In this document: positions 12,336 to 28,745 of the stretch, in pieces
Position numbering within the stretch: position 1 is the stretch's first letter
Layout: every line of letters starts with the position of its first letter
Assembly (NCBI RefSeq): GCF_000247815.1
Contig: NC_021676.1
Location: forward strand, 18,875,020-18,939,019
Direction of reading: 5' to 3'
Length of the DNA: 64,000 nucleotides
Source: Ficedula albicollis
Taxonomy: Eukaryota; Chordata; Aves; Passeriformes; Muscicapidae
Translations under genes and position numbers: made by a program
The notes under the pieces: model-generated
The model's input: the letters and a program-made list of their open reading frames with translations, nothing else
Databases searched by the model: none
Told to the model about the DNA's origin: nothing

Positions 12336-13926
12336 AATATTAACATTTCAGTTGCTTACAAAATGTGAAACACTTCCATAATTAGAGTAATTTACATTTC
12401 ATGAATTATTTTGATTGTGAACATGTGTATTTAGCTCTTCCCTCAGTTTGGTTTTTTTTGTGTGTTTCTGGAGGGACTCAGCATCTTCACTCGTGCCTGG
12501 AGGGGTATGAAGGGTTAAAAGGGCGAGTTTTGGCATTTGGTTTGTAGGAGTGATGTAGGAACAGAGGCAGAGGTGTGGTCACAGTGCCACCGTGTGGGTT
12601 CTGCCTTCAGCACCAGCGGCATTCCTTGCAGCTTCGATTTAGGTTTGGAAGGATTCTCCTCCTCATTACCCGGCTCAGTGGTTACCATGGGGTTTTTCCC
12701 AAATGTCCAAAGTCCTGCTGGGAATTCCTGGTGCATGAGCTTCATTCCTTTGTGACAGGACAGACCCCTACCCACAGCAAGGCCAAAGCCTTGTGACAAA
12801 CGCACACTTTTAATAATCACAGTTAATGAGTTGCTGTTAGTTCATGTTTTAATTTATGTTGTGAACCAACACAGACTTGTGAGCGCTCACTTTCATTTTT
12901 TTGGGGGGGACTTTATCAAGACAATTCCTGGTGTGGTTGGATTTCCCTTTCACGTGCATATCTTTTATCTCTTCAAACAAGTTTTTTGCAGAGAACTTGG
13001 AGGCAGCTGAGTTGTTTTAAAAACGATTTGATGATGTAGGTACTTCATGCATAGAAATCAGGGAATCTGAAAGGCCTTTTGCAGGAAGCAGCTGCAGGAC
13101 AGGACACCCACGGGTCTGAAGGAGCTGTAATTGTCCATTGTGTGGACTTGCAGACCAAGGGTTTCCCACCAGAGCTGGCACAATGGCCCGTAATGAGTGG
13201 CATCCCAGTTTCCTGTCACTTGTCTGGGTTATGCAAATGTGGCACTCCAGAGGCTCCTGTGGATAAACACGACCCAGTGGTCTCATCATGACGATGAGGG
13301 GATGGATGATGCCGGGGGGAGAAGAGGTGCAGGTAAGGCTGAGGGGGTTCTGAGCAAGCCTCCATCAGGTCTCACCCTTAATTTGGGATGCTGCATCCGT
13401 GGGAGTGGTGTCCTGGTTTGGGAAAGGGCCGTGTGAGCAGGCCAGGAGCGAGCAGGAGCCCAGCTGGGAATGTCTGCCTGCTCCTCAGCCTTCTCCCAGG
13501 AGGAGGAGCTTTGGATGAAGGTTGGCTTGCAGCCACATGGAGGGAATTTATAACAACTTCAGAAATATTTCCAGCCCTTATGTACAGTAGGCTTTTTGTT
13601 TACCCTCCACTGGGGGGTTGGGGAAAGCAGGAGGCTGAAGAGACACAATTAATGGTAACGTACCCAAAGTACAAATAAGTGGTGGTGTGTTAAAAATGAG
13701 GTTTGCATGTTACACCAGGGCTTCCCAACCTCAGATAGACTGTATCTCTTTTTTCTTATGGGAAAATATAGCATTGAATTTATTTGATTTATGATTTTTA
13801 TTCCCTTTAGCTACAATATTTGAGCCCCTTTCTGAATTTCACTATGCTGGGAAGGCTGTTGGTTGGGAAGCCCTGAATTCCACTGTGAATGTAACACTTT
13901 TCTTTATTATTATTTCTTTTTCTTTT

Positions 13927-13928
<2 letters not shown>

Positions 13929-13967
<39 letters not shown>
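13929..13967. repeat. poly-T tract (39 nt)
   Basis: Uninterrupted T run preceded by T-rich sequence with scattered C. It may be a retroelement tail on the - strand, but the flanks were not recognised as a known element. Confidence 0.7.
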
Positions 13968-13968
<1 letters not shown>

Positions 13969-14347
13969 TACAGTGCTTTACATTTGTTTATTCTGGACTT
14001 GCTTAATACAAACTGGTACTCAGAGGTTGTTGGACACAGTTTGACCAGGTTTGCCAGCTAACACTTAGGAGGAGTTTGTTCCCTATGTAAGGTGTTATAA
14101 TTCAAATTTAAATAGACTCAATAAAATGCATGAAGTGTTCATTTTGTGCTGGATCATCACTCCTTGTGTTCATTCTTATGGTGGGAATGCAGTGGAGTAC
14201 ACAGTGGTGGATGTGGCAGGAATTTATTTCCTCCATACACCTTTCCCCTTGAGACAGAGAGGAAAGAGCTGGAATGGTGCAGAATTAACTCCTCAGAGGA
14301 ATTTATTGCATGAGGACATAAAACTGAAGAAATAAATCCCTTTATGC

Positions 14348-15990
14348 CCCAGACTGTAAATCTGGCAGTGGATAATGTAGGGTGCAAAATCAGCATCTCC
14401 AAGTTGTTTTCCAAGGAAAAGCTGAGACCCCAGGTGCCCATGTCAGAGCTGAGTGTCCCTTCAAATCAGTGCCAAAGAAGGGACAGGGAGGTGTTGTGTC
14501 CCTAAAAGAGGCATTTTGGTGTGTCACAGCTGGGCTGATGCTCCTCAGCACTGCCAGTGATGCTCTATGTCCCAGACTGTAAATCTGGCAGTGGATAATG
14601 TAGGGTACAAAATCAGCATCTCCAAGTTGTTTTCCAAGGAAAAGCTGAGACCTCAGCTGCCCATGGGAACCCGTGCAGGGCTGTCAGGGCTGAGCCTCCC
14701 TGCAAATCCATCCAGGATTCTGGGAGAATCTCACATGTGGAATAAAGCTCCATCCTAAAATTAGCAGCTGAGGTACAGGCAAACGCTGGGGTGGGAAGGA
14801 AGATTTTTAGGGTGTGGGAAGCTGTGTTTATTATCTGTGCTTCCTTCACCTCAATCCCATTCCTGGAGCAGGAAGCAGGAGCTGCTCACCAAGAGCAGCA
14901 TGATGGCATCAGTGCAAAAGAAGGGACAGGAAGGTGTTGTGTCCCTAAAAGAGGCATTTTGGTGTGTCACAGCTGGGCTGATGCTCCTCAGCACTGCCAG
15001 TGATGCTCTATGTCCCAGACTGTAAATCTGGCAGTGGATAATGTAGGGTACAAAATCAGCATCTCCAAGTTGTTTTCCAAGGAAAAGCTGAGACTCCAGT
15101 GCCCATGGGAACCCGTGCAGGGCTGTCAGGGCTGAGCCTCCCTGCAAATCCATCCAGGATTCTGGGAGAATCTCACATGTGGAATAAAGCTCCATCCTAA
15201 AATTAGCAGCTGAGGTACAGGCAAACGCTGGGGTGGGAAGGAAGATTTTTAGGGTGTGGGAAGCTGTGTTTATTATCTGTGCTTCCTTCACCTCAATCCC
15301 ATTCCTGGAGCAGGAAGCAGGAGCTGCTCACCAAGAGCAGCATGATGGCATCAGTGCAAAAGAAGGGACAGGAAGGTGTTGTGTCCCTAAAAGAGGCATT
15401 TTGGTGTGTCACAGCTGGGCTGATGCTCCTCAGCACTGCCAGTGATGCTCTATGTCCCAGACTGTAAATCTGGCAGTGGATAATGTTGAGAGCAGCACCA
15501 TGGCATCGGTGCAAAAGAAGGGACAGGAAGGTGTTGTGTCCCTAAAAGAGGCATTTTGGTGTGTCACAGCTGGGCTGATGCTCCTCAGCACTGCCAGTGA
15601 TGCTCTATGTCCCAGACTGTAAATCTGGCAGTGGATAATGTAGGGTACAAAATCAGCATCTCCAAGTTGTTTTCCAAGGAAAAGCTGAGACTCCAGTGCC
15701 CATGGGAACCCGTGCAGGGCTGTCAGGGCTGAGCCTCCCTGCAAATCCAGCCAATCAATCCATGCAAACTGGAGTGGGAAGGAGGGTTTTTGGGGTGTGG
15801 GAAGCTGTTTTTATTATCTGTGCTTCCCTCACCTCAATCCCATTCCTGGAGCAGGAAGCAGGAGTTGAGAGCAGCACCATGGCATCGGTGCAAAAGAAGG
15901 GACAGGAAGGTGTTGTGTCCCTAAAAAAGGCATTTTGGTGTGTCACAGCTGGGCTGATGCTCCTCAGCACTGCCAGTGATGCTCTTTTCC
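14348..15990. repeat. 442-bp tandem repeat array
   Basis: The anchor CCCAGACTGTAAATCTGG occurs at 14348, 14571, 15014, 15456 and 15611, so units are 223 (truncated), 443, 442, 155 (truncated) and a last diverged partial unit. The two full units are nearly identical. Each contains the segment GTGTCACAGCTGGGCTGATG and an AATAAA-like GGAATAAAGC. Short open frames in the units repeat from unit to unit and resemble no protein. A young local tandem duplication. Confidence 0.9.
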
Positions 15991-18029
15991 AGCAAGGAGA
16001 AGTTGTGGGCTGCTCCAGGGATGCATGGAATTGGGATTCTGCTCCAGCTTCACTCTCCATAGGGAGAGCTCTTGGATAAAGAATTTTTTTTCGAATTGCC
16101 ACATGCTTCTTGCTCTTTGAGTGTTCAGTTCAGTCTGAAACTGGGTGTTTAACACAGGTGTTAGCTTTGATTTCAGTGATTTTTTTCATGAAGTGACTGC
16201 CACACTTTGTGTATCAGGAGCTGTCTCCAGCCCCTCACCTCCCTGCAGGAATTCCTTCAGTTTGGGTAACCCTGGATTTGTTCCTCAAAAACTCTTGATC
16301 AACCCCTGAATTGCTTAAAGAGCCCAAGCCAGCCTTGGCTCTCGTGTGTGGCTGACTTCACCCCTTTGTTTATTTTCTTTAATATATTTGAGGTCTTTGT
16401 CCTGACCTGTAAAACTTTATATAACCTTGTTCCTCCCTCTTGGTGCTTAAACTCTGTAACCTTTAACGTTGTCTCGCTCCTCCCTTCAGGATATATTTCC
16501 ATGGCACATCCAGACCTCCTCAGAGGAATGTTTGGCTGCTTTGCTGGTCCTGCTGCTGGGTGGGAGGAGAAAGGCTGTGTTTGGTGACCTTGTGCAGGAA
16601 TAGCCATCCTTTTGGGGGCTTCTCCCCTTTCCTGACCCCTCCTCAGTGGGATGGAGTGTTTGGAAAGAGAAGGGGGGAGAACAGCACAGGCTAACTGCTC
16701 CTCTTTGCCCTTCACAGCTGTTTTAAGTGTGATTGAAGCTGTTCTGAGACTTTTAACACAACAAATCTAAACTCAGCTGTGTTGTGGCTCCCTAAACTCT
16801 CACAATGAATTTACATAGGGGAAATTAACCCTACTTTTCAGTCTTAGGCTGGCTGGGCATTGTCTGTGACACTAATGAGATGCTGCTGCCACATGCTCCA
16901 ACTGTTGCCCTGAATAAATCCCCTGCTAAGCCGAGCATGTGAAAATCCCGGCGTCAGGTCCCCTCAACAACGATTACTTCATCCCACATTTGTGGGGGGT
17001 TCCTTGAGCTCTGGCTCCCTGCAGCAGCAGGGCTCTGGGATTTCAAGGAAAAGGGCTGGAAGGAGGTACCCTTGCTCATGTTCCCTTGTGCACAGCCAGG
17101 TGCCAGCTCCTGGTGCCCAGCAGGGATGTGTTTATGCTGGTTTCATTTCTCAGGATCCATTTGCAGAATGTGATTTCTCCAGGTTGAAAGTTTGAGGCCA
17201 GTGGATTTTAGCTTTGGAGCATCAGCTCATTGTCTCCTGAAAATGCCATGGAGGACAAAGTGCCTGGTTTGGTTTCTTGGCTTTAATACCTTTTTAATCT
17301 TTCCTTTCACAGCAGTGGAACAGCTCTGGCGCCTCTCCAGATCCTAACCCAAGGAGTCTGCAGAGCCAAACCTTGGCCAGTGGGTTTGGAGGCACCAGAA
17401 GGTTTATTAAAGGGTAAAAACTCAAAATAAATTAATTTCAGGTTCCTCTCCAGAGCAGGGATTTATGGAATGGAGGTAGGACCAGTGTATACCTGCCCTG
17501 AGCATCATTCACTGCTCACCATGCAGGTGAAGGGCTGGAAAAGATGCAGTGGAAAAAACAGGTTAATCTCTCTGGGTACTGCTAAACTAATCTAAATAAA
17601 TCCTAAATAAACTTGGAAATGACTCAGCCTTTGCTGCTGGCACCTTTGGGATGGTTGTGTGTTAATTTGTAAAGACACATCTGAATAAATTGAAACATTT
17701 ATGAGATAGAAGAGAATGGGAAATGCCCTGAGAGCTGCTCACTGCCAGCTGGTGTCCAGCAGTGTCCTAAAAGTGTGACAGGGCCAGGAGGGGAAGGTGA
17801 GGGTGGGAAAGATGGAAAGGGATGAAGGACAGAGGATGGGGAGGGGAATAGGAGGGGAAGGAAAACGAAAGGGTGAAAAAAAAGTCTTTTGAAAAAAAAA
17901 AGTCTGAGTGGGATTAAACATCAACACAGGTGGGAGAAGAGAAGGGGTGAGAGCCAAGCCAGGGGGGCTGTGAGGATGCAGAGAAGGTCCAGGAGGGGCT
18001 GGGGGCACAGCTGGGTCCTGTGGGGATGA
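15991..18029. other. intergenic, no feature seen
   Basis: Mixed-composition DNA without a recognisable coding exon, RNA gene or known repeat. It becomes purine-rich after about 17780. Confidence 0.5.
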
Positions 18030-18142
18030 GCAGGGGGCTCAGGGGAGCTGAGCAGGGGATTCAGGGGTTCAGGGGTTCAGAGGGATTGAGCAGGGGGGGT
18101 TCAGGGGTTCAGGGGTTCAGGGGGGCTGAGCAGGGGGGTTCA
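18030..18142. repeat. G-rich minisatellite (GGGTTCAG-type units)
   Basis: Degenerate repeats of AGGGGTTC and GAGCAGGGGG lead directly into the first long poly-G tract. The true array length is unknown because the assembly is corrupted from 18143. Confidence 0.7.
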
Positions 18143-19159
<1,017 letters not shown>

Positions 19160-19295
19160 GCCAGGGCGGGGGAGGGGGGGTGGGGAATTCTGCACCACCC
19201 TGCCCAAAAAAACCCCGCACGATCCAGGGCGGGCAGCAGGTCATTGGGAGAGACTCGTTTGGAAAATTATCCCTTAGATAAGAAGTTGCTTCCTT

Positions 19296-19735
19296 AGAAT
19301 GACTAATACCAGAAATATTTTCAACCCCTTTTGCAGAACCAGAAATATTTTCACCCCCTTTTGCAGATCCCCGCTTTCTCTCTCTGCGGGTTAATTGGTA
19401 ATTTTTTGATCGCTTGGGTAATTGGTCACTTTTTGCCTAAAACCTTTAAGTAGCTTTTCAATCCTTGACATTATTGGTTCATTTTCTAAGGTACCCTAAC
19501 CCTATAAAAACCCCTTTAATACCTCAAATATTCGGACTGCTGCCCAGACCCCTGTGTGGATGAAATGAAGTGTCTGCAGAGCTGTGCAGCGTTCTCGACC
19601 TCTTTTCTCTACAGTCTAAGAAGGCACTTTGCAAACTGAGCAAAGCCACAAAAAGAGCTGACAGCCTAAACTCTCGGCTTGCTCGCACCCCAGGACCTTG
19701 GGGCTGAAATCTGCCCGAAGCACCAGGAAAAGCTG
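19296..19735 (+). mobile_element. solo LTR-like element, copy A (avian endogenous retrovirus family)
   Basis: Homologous to 61735-62110 in order. Shared elements are AATTGGTCACTTT(T/C), the TATA-like CCCTATAAAAACCCC near 19499, GACCCCTGTGT or its equivalent, an AATGAAGT or AATAAAGT polyadenylation-like site, and CTGTGCAGC followed by AAAAGAGCTGA(C/T)(A/G)GCCT. The TATA-then-poly(A)-signal spacing is typical of an LTR. No internal retroviral genes are present. A 29-bp doublet (about 19311-19370) lies near the left edge. Boundaries are approximate. Confidence 0.65.
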
Positions 19736-19854
19736 TTCCCAGAGCAGCCTGGGGCAAAGCCTGAGCCCCCCGCTCACACCAAGGGATTCCTGCCCCGCAT
19801 CCCACAGGCAATGCACGCTCCTGCATCCCAGGATATTCCTGCTCCTGCATCCCA

Positions 19855-21437
<1,583 letters not shown>

Positions 21438-22008
21438 CCTGCATCCCAGGATATTCCTGCTCCTGCATCCCAAGGGATTTCTGCTCCCTCATCCCAAGGG
21501 ATTCCTGTCCTGCATCCCAAGGGATTCCTGCTCTACATCCCAAGGGATTCCTGCTCTGCATTCCAAGGGATTCCTGCTCTGCATCCCACAGGCAATGCAC
21601 GCTCCTGCATCCCAAGGGATCTCTGCTTCCTCATCCCTAGGGATTCCTGTTCCCTCATCCCAAGGGATTCCTGCTCCACATCCCAAGGGATCTCTGCTCC
21701 CTCATCCCAAGGGATTCCTGCTCCTGCATCCCAAAGGATTCCTGTTCCCTCATCCCAAGGGATTTCTGCTCTGCATCCCAAGGGCAATCCACGCTCCCTC
21801 ATCCCAAGGGATTTCTCCTCCCGGCACCATCCCGGGCTGCCCCACGCCGGCGGTGCTGGTGTTTTGGGGTGTCTCTCCTTTCCCCCTCCCCGTGCCGTGT
21901 TTCCCTCAGATCTCACCCCGTATCTGCCTTTCCTTTCTTTTCCCCTCTGTCGGGGCGGAGCGGTCCCTCCCCGGCATTTAAACCCATCCCAGGGCGAAGG
22001 AAAGCGGC

Positions 22009-22022
22009 AGATCGGAAGAGCG
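22009..22022 (+). other. Illumina TruSeq adapter start (AGATCGGAAGAGCG)
   Basis: Exact match to the first 14 bases of the standard TruSeq adapter. It sits where genomic sequence (AAGGAAAGCGGC) stops and an unrelated minisatellite block begins, so it is a chimeric junction. Confidence 0.9.
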
Positions 22023-22450
22023 GATTTCTGCTCCCTCATCCCAAGGGATTCCTGTCCTGCATCCCAAGGGATTCCTGCTCTACATCCCAAGGGATTCCTG
22101 CTCTGCATTCCAAGGGATTCCTGCTCTGCATCCCACAGGCAATGCACGCTCCTGCATCCCAAGGGATCTCTGCTTCCTCATCCCTAGGGATTCCTGTTCC
22201 CTCATCCCAAGGGATTCCTGCTCCTGCATCCCAAGGGATTTCTGCTCCCTCATCCCAAGGGATTCCTGTCCTGCATCCCAAGGGATTCCTGCTCTACATC
22301 CCAAGGGATTCCTGCTCTGCATTCCAAGGGATTCCTGCTCTGCATCCCACAGGCAATGCACGCTCCTGCATCCCAAGGGATCTCTGCTTCCTCATCCCTA
22401 GGGATTCCTGTTCCCTCATCCCAAGGGATTCCTGCTCCACATCCCAAGGG

Positions 22451-22478
22451 AGATCGGAGGGGGGGGGGGGGGGGGGGG
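22451..22478 (+). other. truncated adapter running into 20-nt poly-G
   Basis: AGATCGGA is followed by 20 Gs (22459-22478) and then TAGGGATTCC, another minisatellite block. Adapter read-through followed by no-signal Gs is the classic two-colour Illumina read end. Confidence 0.88.
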
Positions 22479-22802
22479 TAGGGATTCCTGTTCCCTCATC
22501 CCAAGGGATTCCTGCTCCTGCATCCCAAAGGATTCCTGTTCCCTCATCCCAAGGGATTTCTGCTCTGCATCCCAAGGGCAATCCACGCTCCCTCATCCCA
22601 AGGGATTTCTCCTCCCGGCACCATCCCGGGCTGCCCCACGCCGGCGGTGCTGGTGTTTTGGGGTGTCTCTCCTTTCCCCCTCCCCGTGCCGTGTTTCCCT
22701 CAGATCTCACCCCGTATCTGCCTTTCCTTTCTTTTCCCCTCTGTCGGGGCGGAGCGGTCCCTCCCCGGCATTTAAACCCATCCCAGGGCGAAGGAAAGCG
22801 GC

Positions 22803-22816
22803 AGATCGGAAGAGCG
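22803..22816 (+). other. second Illumina adapter start at a duplicated junction
   Basis: The same 14-mer as at 22009. Here the sequence after it (from 22817, AAACCCATCCCAGGGCGAAG) repeats the bases just before it and then continues into CGGCGCATCCCGAGC. That shows the true genomic continuation and confirms the adapter as an insertion. Confidence 0.92.
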
Positions 22817-22822
22817 AAACCC

Positions 22823-23924
22823 ATCCCAGGGCGAAGGAAAGCGGCGCATCCCGAGCCCCTGGAGCGTGTCCTCCTCCCCTATCCCGGGGCACAGGGACCC
22901 CACAGCCCAGCCCAGCCCACCCCCCTGGAACACCCTCGGGAAGGGATCGTGCCTAAATTGTTCCTTTGAATAACAACAGCTCTCGAAAAGATTTTCATTT
23001 CAACTCAGAGATGATTAAAAAAACATAAAAATCTCCTGCCACTCCTCAGTGCATCCTTCAAAGGCGCTTGCAAATGGGAGTTTTGGCTTTTTATTTTAAT
23101 TTTTTTTCTCCTCTGAAGGATTGTAATACTTAAGCCCTGCAAAAAGAAAACAGATGGAGAAGAAGACAATGAAAGAAAAACCCAAGAGCAGCAGTGGCTG
23201 AGCACAGCAGTGCCCAGCTCGTGTACACACTGCACATCCATAAATAGATATATTTGTGTCTCAATCTATGTGTAAACTTTAAAAAATCGATAGACAGACA
23301 GATGCTGTTTGCACATATTGGTCTAAATCATACTTAATTTGAAACTGTTAAATTTACACAAGACATTGACATGTGGCTCATATTTGATATATAAAACATA
23401 CTTGTCATTATATGTATTTAATCTGTAAAACACACGTGGTTTGTAGCATAAATATCAGCTATTATATCTAATTGACTTTATTTAATCAATGATATTTCAA
23501 TGTTAATGTACAAGCAGATATCTAAATATGATAAACCAGATATCTGAACCGCTCTGTTACAGTAATGGAAACATCCTTTTATTTTGTTGTGGCTCGTTTT
23601 TTTTCCTCATTCAAGGCTGTTATGTGGGAAAACTCAGAGTATTGTCTGATGCAAAAATGTTTTTCTCCCCATTTTTTTCCATAAATTAGGGCCAGATCCA
23701 GCAGCCTGACAGAGCAGGAGGAGGTGACTGCTGCTCCCTGTCCTGCAACCGAGCTGAGAGGGGATTTCCATGCCCAAAAACACCTTTGGAGATGCACATC
23801 TATATATTTGTACATATAGAAATATACATGTGGATTATACGTATTTATTTATATGGAATTCATGGGGATGGGCTGTGGTGAGCTGCTGCTCCTGAAGGTG
23901 CTGGGACAGCAGGGAGGGGTGTCC
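22823..23924. other. intergenic, no gene seen
   Basis: A GC-rich edge (22823-22960) is followed by AT-rich unique DNA (about 22970-23870) with no supported coding exon or repeat. Confidence 0.5.
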
Positions 23925-25480
<1,556 letters not shown>

Positions 25481-25840
25481 GTCCCCATGGATGCACAGCC
25501 CACTTTTTCCTCCAGCACCCTCCCCATTCCCCCACAACTTTCCAACCATCCCATGAAGATAATTTTGCTATCAAGCCAAAATTGCCACTTTTTCTGGTAA
25601 GTGCTTCCCTCTCTCATTCCCTCCCCTTGCTCTGTCCCTGTTGGCACAGCACAAACTCCTCTGGAGGAGCTCACTGCTGTGCTCTCATTCCCTTTTCATC
25701 TCTGTTTACCATCTCTTATCTCCTGATTTATTTTTTTTTAACACTATTTGCAGTAAATATCACCAACTTGAAAAAGGGTTGAGGTGCACATTAAAAAAAA
25801 AAAAAAGAAAAAAAAAAAGGGGGGGGGGGAAAAGAAAAAA

Positions 25841-25873
<33 letters not shown>

Positions 25874-26699
25874 AAAGAGAGTTATACAAAATTAATGCAC
25901 GTGTCAGCTTTCATCTAATGGCAATTAAAGCACCTCATATAAACAAATCATTAATAGAAAAGCCTGGATAAAAGCTGTGTTTTCAGTGGCTCACAGCCTC
26001 TGCAACCTCACTCATGACCCTGATCTTTCCCAACCTTCCCTTGACTTCTCTTATTGACAAAAATGATTAGTTCTCCTGTGACCAGGAGGTACCTGGAAGG
26101 CCTCATCTTGCCCCTCAACCACTGCCAAATGGAAAAAAAAGAATCTTAATGCTGCTGTAAAACATCCCTGGTGCTGTGGCTGTGCGAGAGCCCCATGGGG
26201 GGAAGGTGCTGCAGCCCCTGGAGATGCTGGGTGCTGAAATCCAGACCCAAAACTGCTCCCAGGGGAATGGAGAACATCCAGGAGGCTCCAGGCTCATCCT
26301 CAGCACCTCTGGCACCCAGCTGCTCTCAGGGGTGGATTTTCAAATCATTTTTACTTCTAAATAAGTGGGACAAGGACTTTCAGCACTTGCAGCTGTCACC
26401 AGCTCGTGGAACATCTCTCCCATCAGGTTCCAGGAGCTCTGCCTTTCCTCAAGGTGCATCAAACACTTCATAAAAAGAATTTTCTTGCCTCTCCAGCCCC
26501 TCTGGAGAGTTGGCAGCATCTGGGAAAGCTGCTAAGAACCATGAGGAGAGACCTGGCAAAACACAGCAACAAATCCCTTTTGGTTTTTTTTAACTGATTT
26601 ATTCTACACAAATCTTTTAAACAACATTCATAAAACATTAATTACAAAAATGTGCTAATATGGGGTAGGTTTCTTTCTTTTTCTTTTTCTTCTTCTTTT

Positions 26700-26753
<54 letters not shown>

Positions 26754-27774
26754 TTTTTTTTTTTATTCCAACAATCAGAAATTCACATTTTGAAAGGACA
26801 GGCATACTTTTAAGAGACACATCCACTTTACTTCCAGATACAAAATTTTGAGGGGTTATAAATCATTTACAAGGAGCAGATGTAAAAGAAAAAAAAAATA
26901 AAAAATTTAAGCTTCAGGATCTGATTTCAGCATTGAATTGAGGAGCTGCTTTTGGACCACTGGCTCTGCTGCTCTGCCCAGGGTGCCCAGCAGGCCTGGG
27001 CACCTCCCAAGACCAATTTCAGAGCCACACACACTGCTCAGAGCCTGCAGCACAGCAGGAAAAAAAAAAAAAATGGGATTACAAAGCTACCAACAGTGCT
27101 GCAGCCTTCTATTGAGTGGGTACAGAGATGGAGAGGGTGCATCCCACCCCAAAAACCCACGGGCAGGCTGTTTTCCATCAACAACAGGGCAGATGCCAGC
27201 TGGGACAGGGCATGGCTTTGCAATCTCCAAGCAGCCAGCTTGGAGGTCCTGCTTCAAAAACAATCACCCAAAACGGCCAAAATTCAAGCCTCCACCCCAG
27301 TGCTCTCATGTGGAGCCAGCTCCAAAATCCACCCAGCTGAAAGCAAATATTTGGCTTCATCCTGCTGGATTTCAGGGCAGGGGAGGGGGGGAGAAGGATA
27401 ATTTCCTAATTGCCCTCAGCCTCCCCAGAAAAAAATCCTGCCTCTGGCTCTAACGGGTTGAAATGGAAACAGGATATGCTGGGAAAGTTCAGGCCTGGGG
27501 AAATTGTGTTGGTTTTTTTTTTTTTTTTTTCCCCAAAAGGATTGGGTAGAACAGGCTCAGCAGCCAAATCCCAGCTGGGCTCAGGCAGTTTAGCATCACC
27601 CACCACCAGAGGAGCATCACCTCGGTGCACAAACCTGGAAACATCTGACACAGCACCAGTAAAAATGTACAAAAGGGACAAAAAAAGAGCTGAACTCCTC
27701 GGTAAAACAGCCCCTAAGTCTTGTCTCCAAAGCTATAGATGTGGTGCAGGGTGAGCCTTGGGGAGTAGGGTATG
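25481..27774. other. intergenic, no gene supported
   Basis: Contains an A-rich low-complexity patch at 25792-25880 with an 11-G insert (25819-25829), and a T-run/42-G/T-run composite at 26701-26764. TTTATT at 26598-26603 (AATAAA on the - strand) with AT-rich flanks looks like a transcript 3' end on the - strand. No coding exon was found to go with it. Confidence 0.45.
26710..26751. other. poly-G tract, 42 nt, flanked by poly-T
   Basis: A G homopolymer embedded between T homopolymers. It has the same pattern as 34517-34584, suggesting read failure within a T run. Confidence 0.8.
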
Positions 27775-28745
27775 AAAAGAGGAAGTTTGGAGGTGCAGAA
27801 AGAGGAGAAATTTGGAGGTACAAAAAGAGGAGGAAGTTTGGGGTGCAGAAAGAGGAGAAAGTTTGGAGGTGCAGAAAGAAGAGAAAGTTTGGGGGTGCAG
27901 AAAGAGGATAAATTTGGAGGTACAAAAAGAGGAGAAAGTTTGAGGTTACAGAAAGAGGAGAAAGTTTGGAGGTACAAAAGGAGGAGAAAGTTTGGAGGTG
28001 TAAAAAGAAGAGAAAGTTTGGAGGTGCAGAAAGAAGAGAAAGTTTGGGGGTGCAGAAAGAGGATAAATTTGGAGGTACAAAAAGAGGAGAAAGTTTGAGG
28101 TTACAGAAAGAGGAGAAAGTTTGGAGGTGCAGAAAGAGGAGAAAGTTTGAGGTTACAGAAAGAGGAGAAAGTTTGGAGGTGCAGAAAGAGGAGAAAGTTT
28201 GAGGTTACAGAAAGAGGAGAAAGTTTGGAGGTGCAGAAAGAGGAGAAAGTTTGAGGTTACAGAAAGAGGAGAAAGTTTGGAGGTGCAGAAAGAAGAGAAA
28301 GTTTGGGGGTGCAGAAAGAGGATAAATTTGGAGGTACAAAAAGAGGAGAAAGTTTGGGGTGCAGAAAGAGGAGAAAAGTTGGAGGTGCAAAAAGAGAAAA
28401 AAGGTTGGAGGTGCAAAAAGAGGAGAAATTTGGAGGTACAAAAAGAGGAGGAAGTTTGGGGTGCAGAAAGAGGAGAAAGTTTGGAGGTGCAGAAAGAAGA
28501 GAAAGTTTGGGGGTGCAGAAAGAGGATAAATTTGGAGGTACAAAAAGAGGAGAAAGTTTGGAGGTGCAAAAAGAAAAACAAGGTTGGAGGTACAGAAACA
28601 GGATAAATTTGGAGGTACAGAAAGAGAATAAATTTGGAGGTACAAAAAGAGGAGAAATTTGGGGTTACAGAAAGAGGAGAAAGTTTGGAGTTACAGAAAG
28701 AAGAGAAAGGTTGGAGGTGCAGAAAGAGGAGAAATTTGGAGGCAC
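27775..28745. repeat. 26-bp purine-rich minisatellite (about 37 units)
   Basis: Unit GGAGGTGCAGAAAGAGGAGA plus AAGTTT, with variants GGGGGTGCAG, GAGGTTACAG, GGAGGTACAA and AGAAGAG arranged in recurring combinations. The + strand is strongly A/G biased. Because 26 is not a multiple of 3, frames shift each unit. The long frames here (up to 218 codons) are compositional. Confidence 0.92.

Larger units (their letters stand above)
10266..14347. other. intergenic or distal 3' UTR, no gene seen
   Basis: Open frames here are short and compositionally random. The interval contains T homopolymers at 11428-11459 and 13929-13967, a roughly 40-bp doublet near 11844-11922 and a 67-bp tandem duplication at 12202-12335. 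Part may be a long RLIM 3' UTR. No coding or RNA gene could be supported. Confidence 0.5.
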
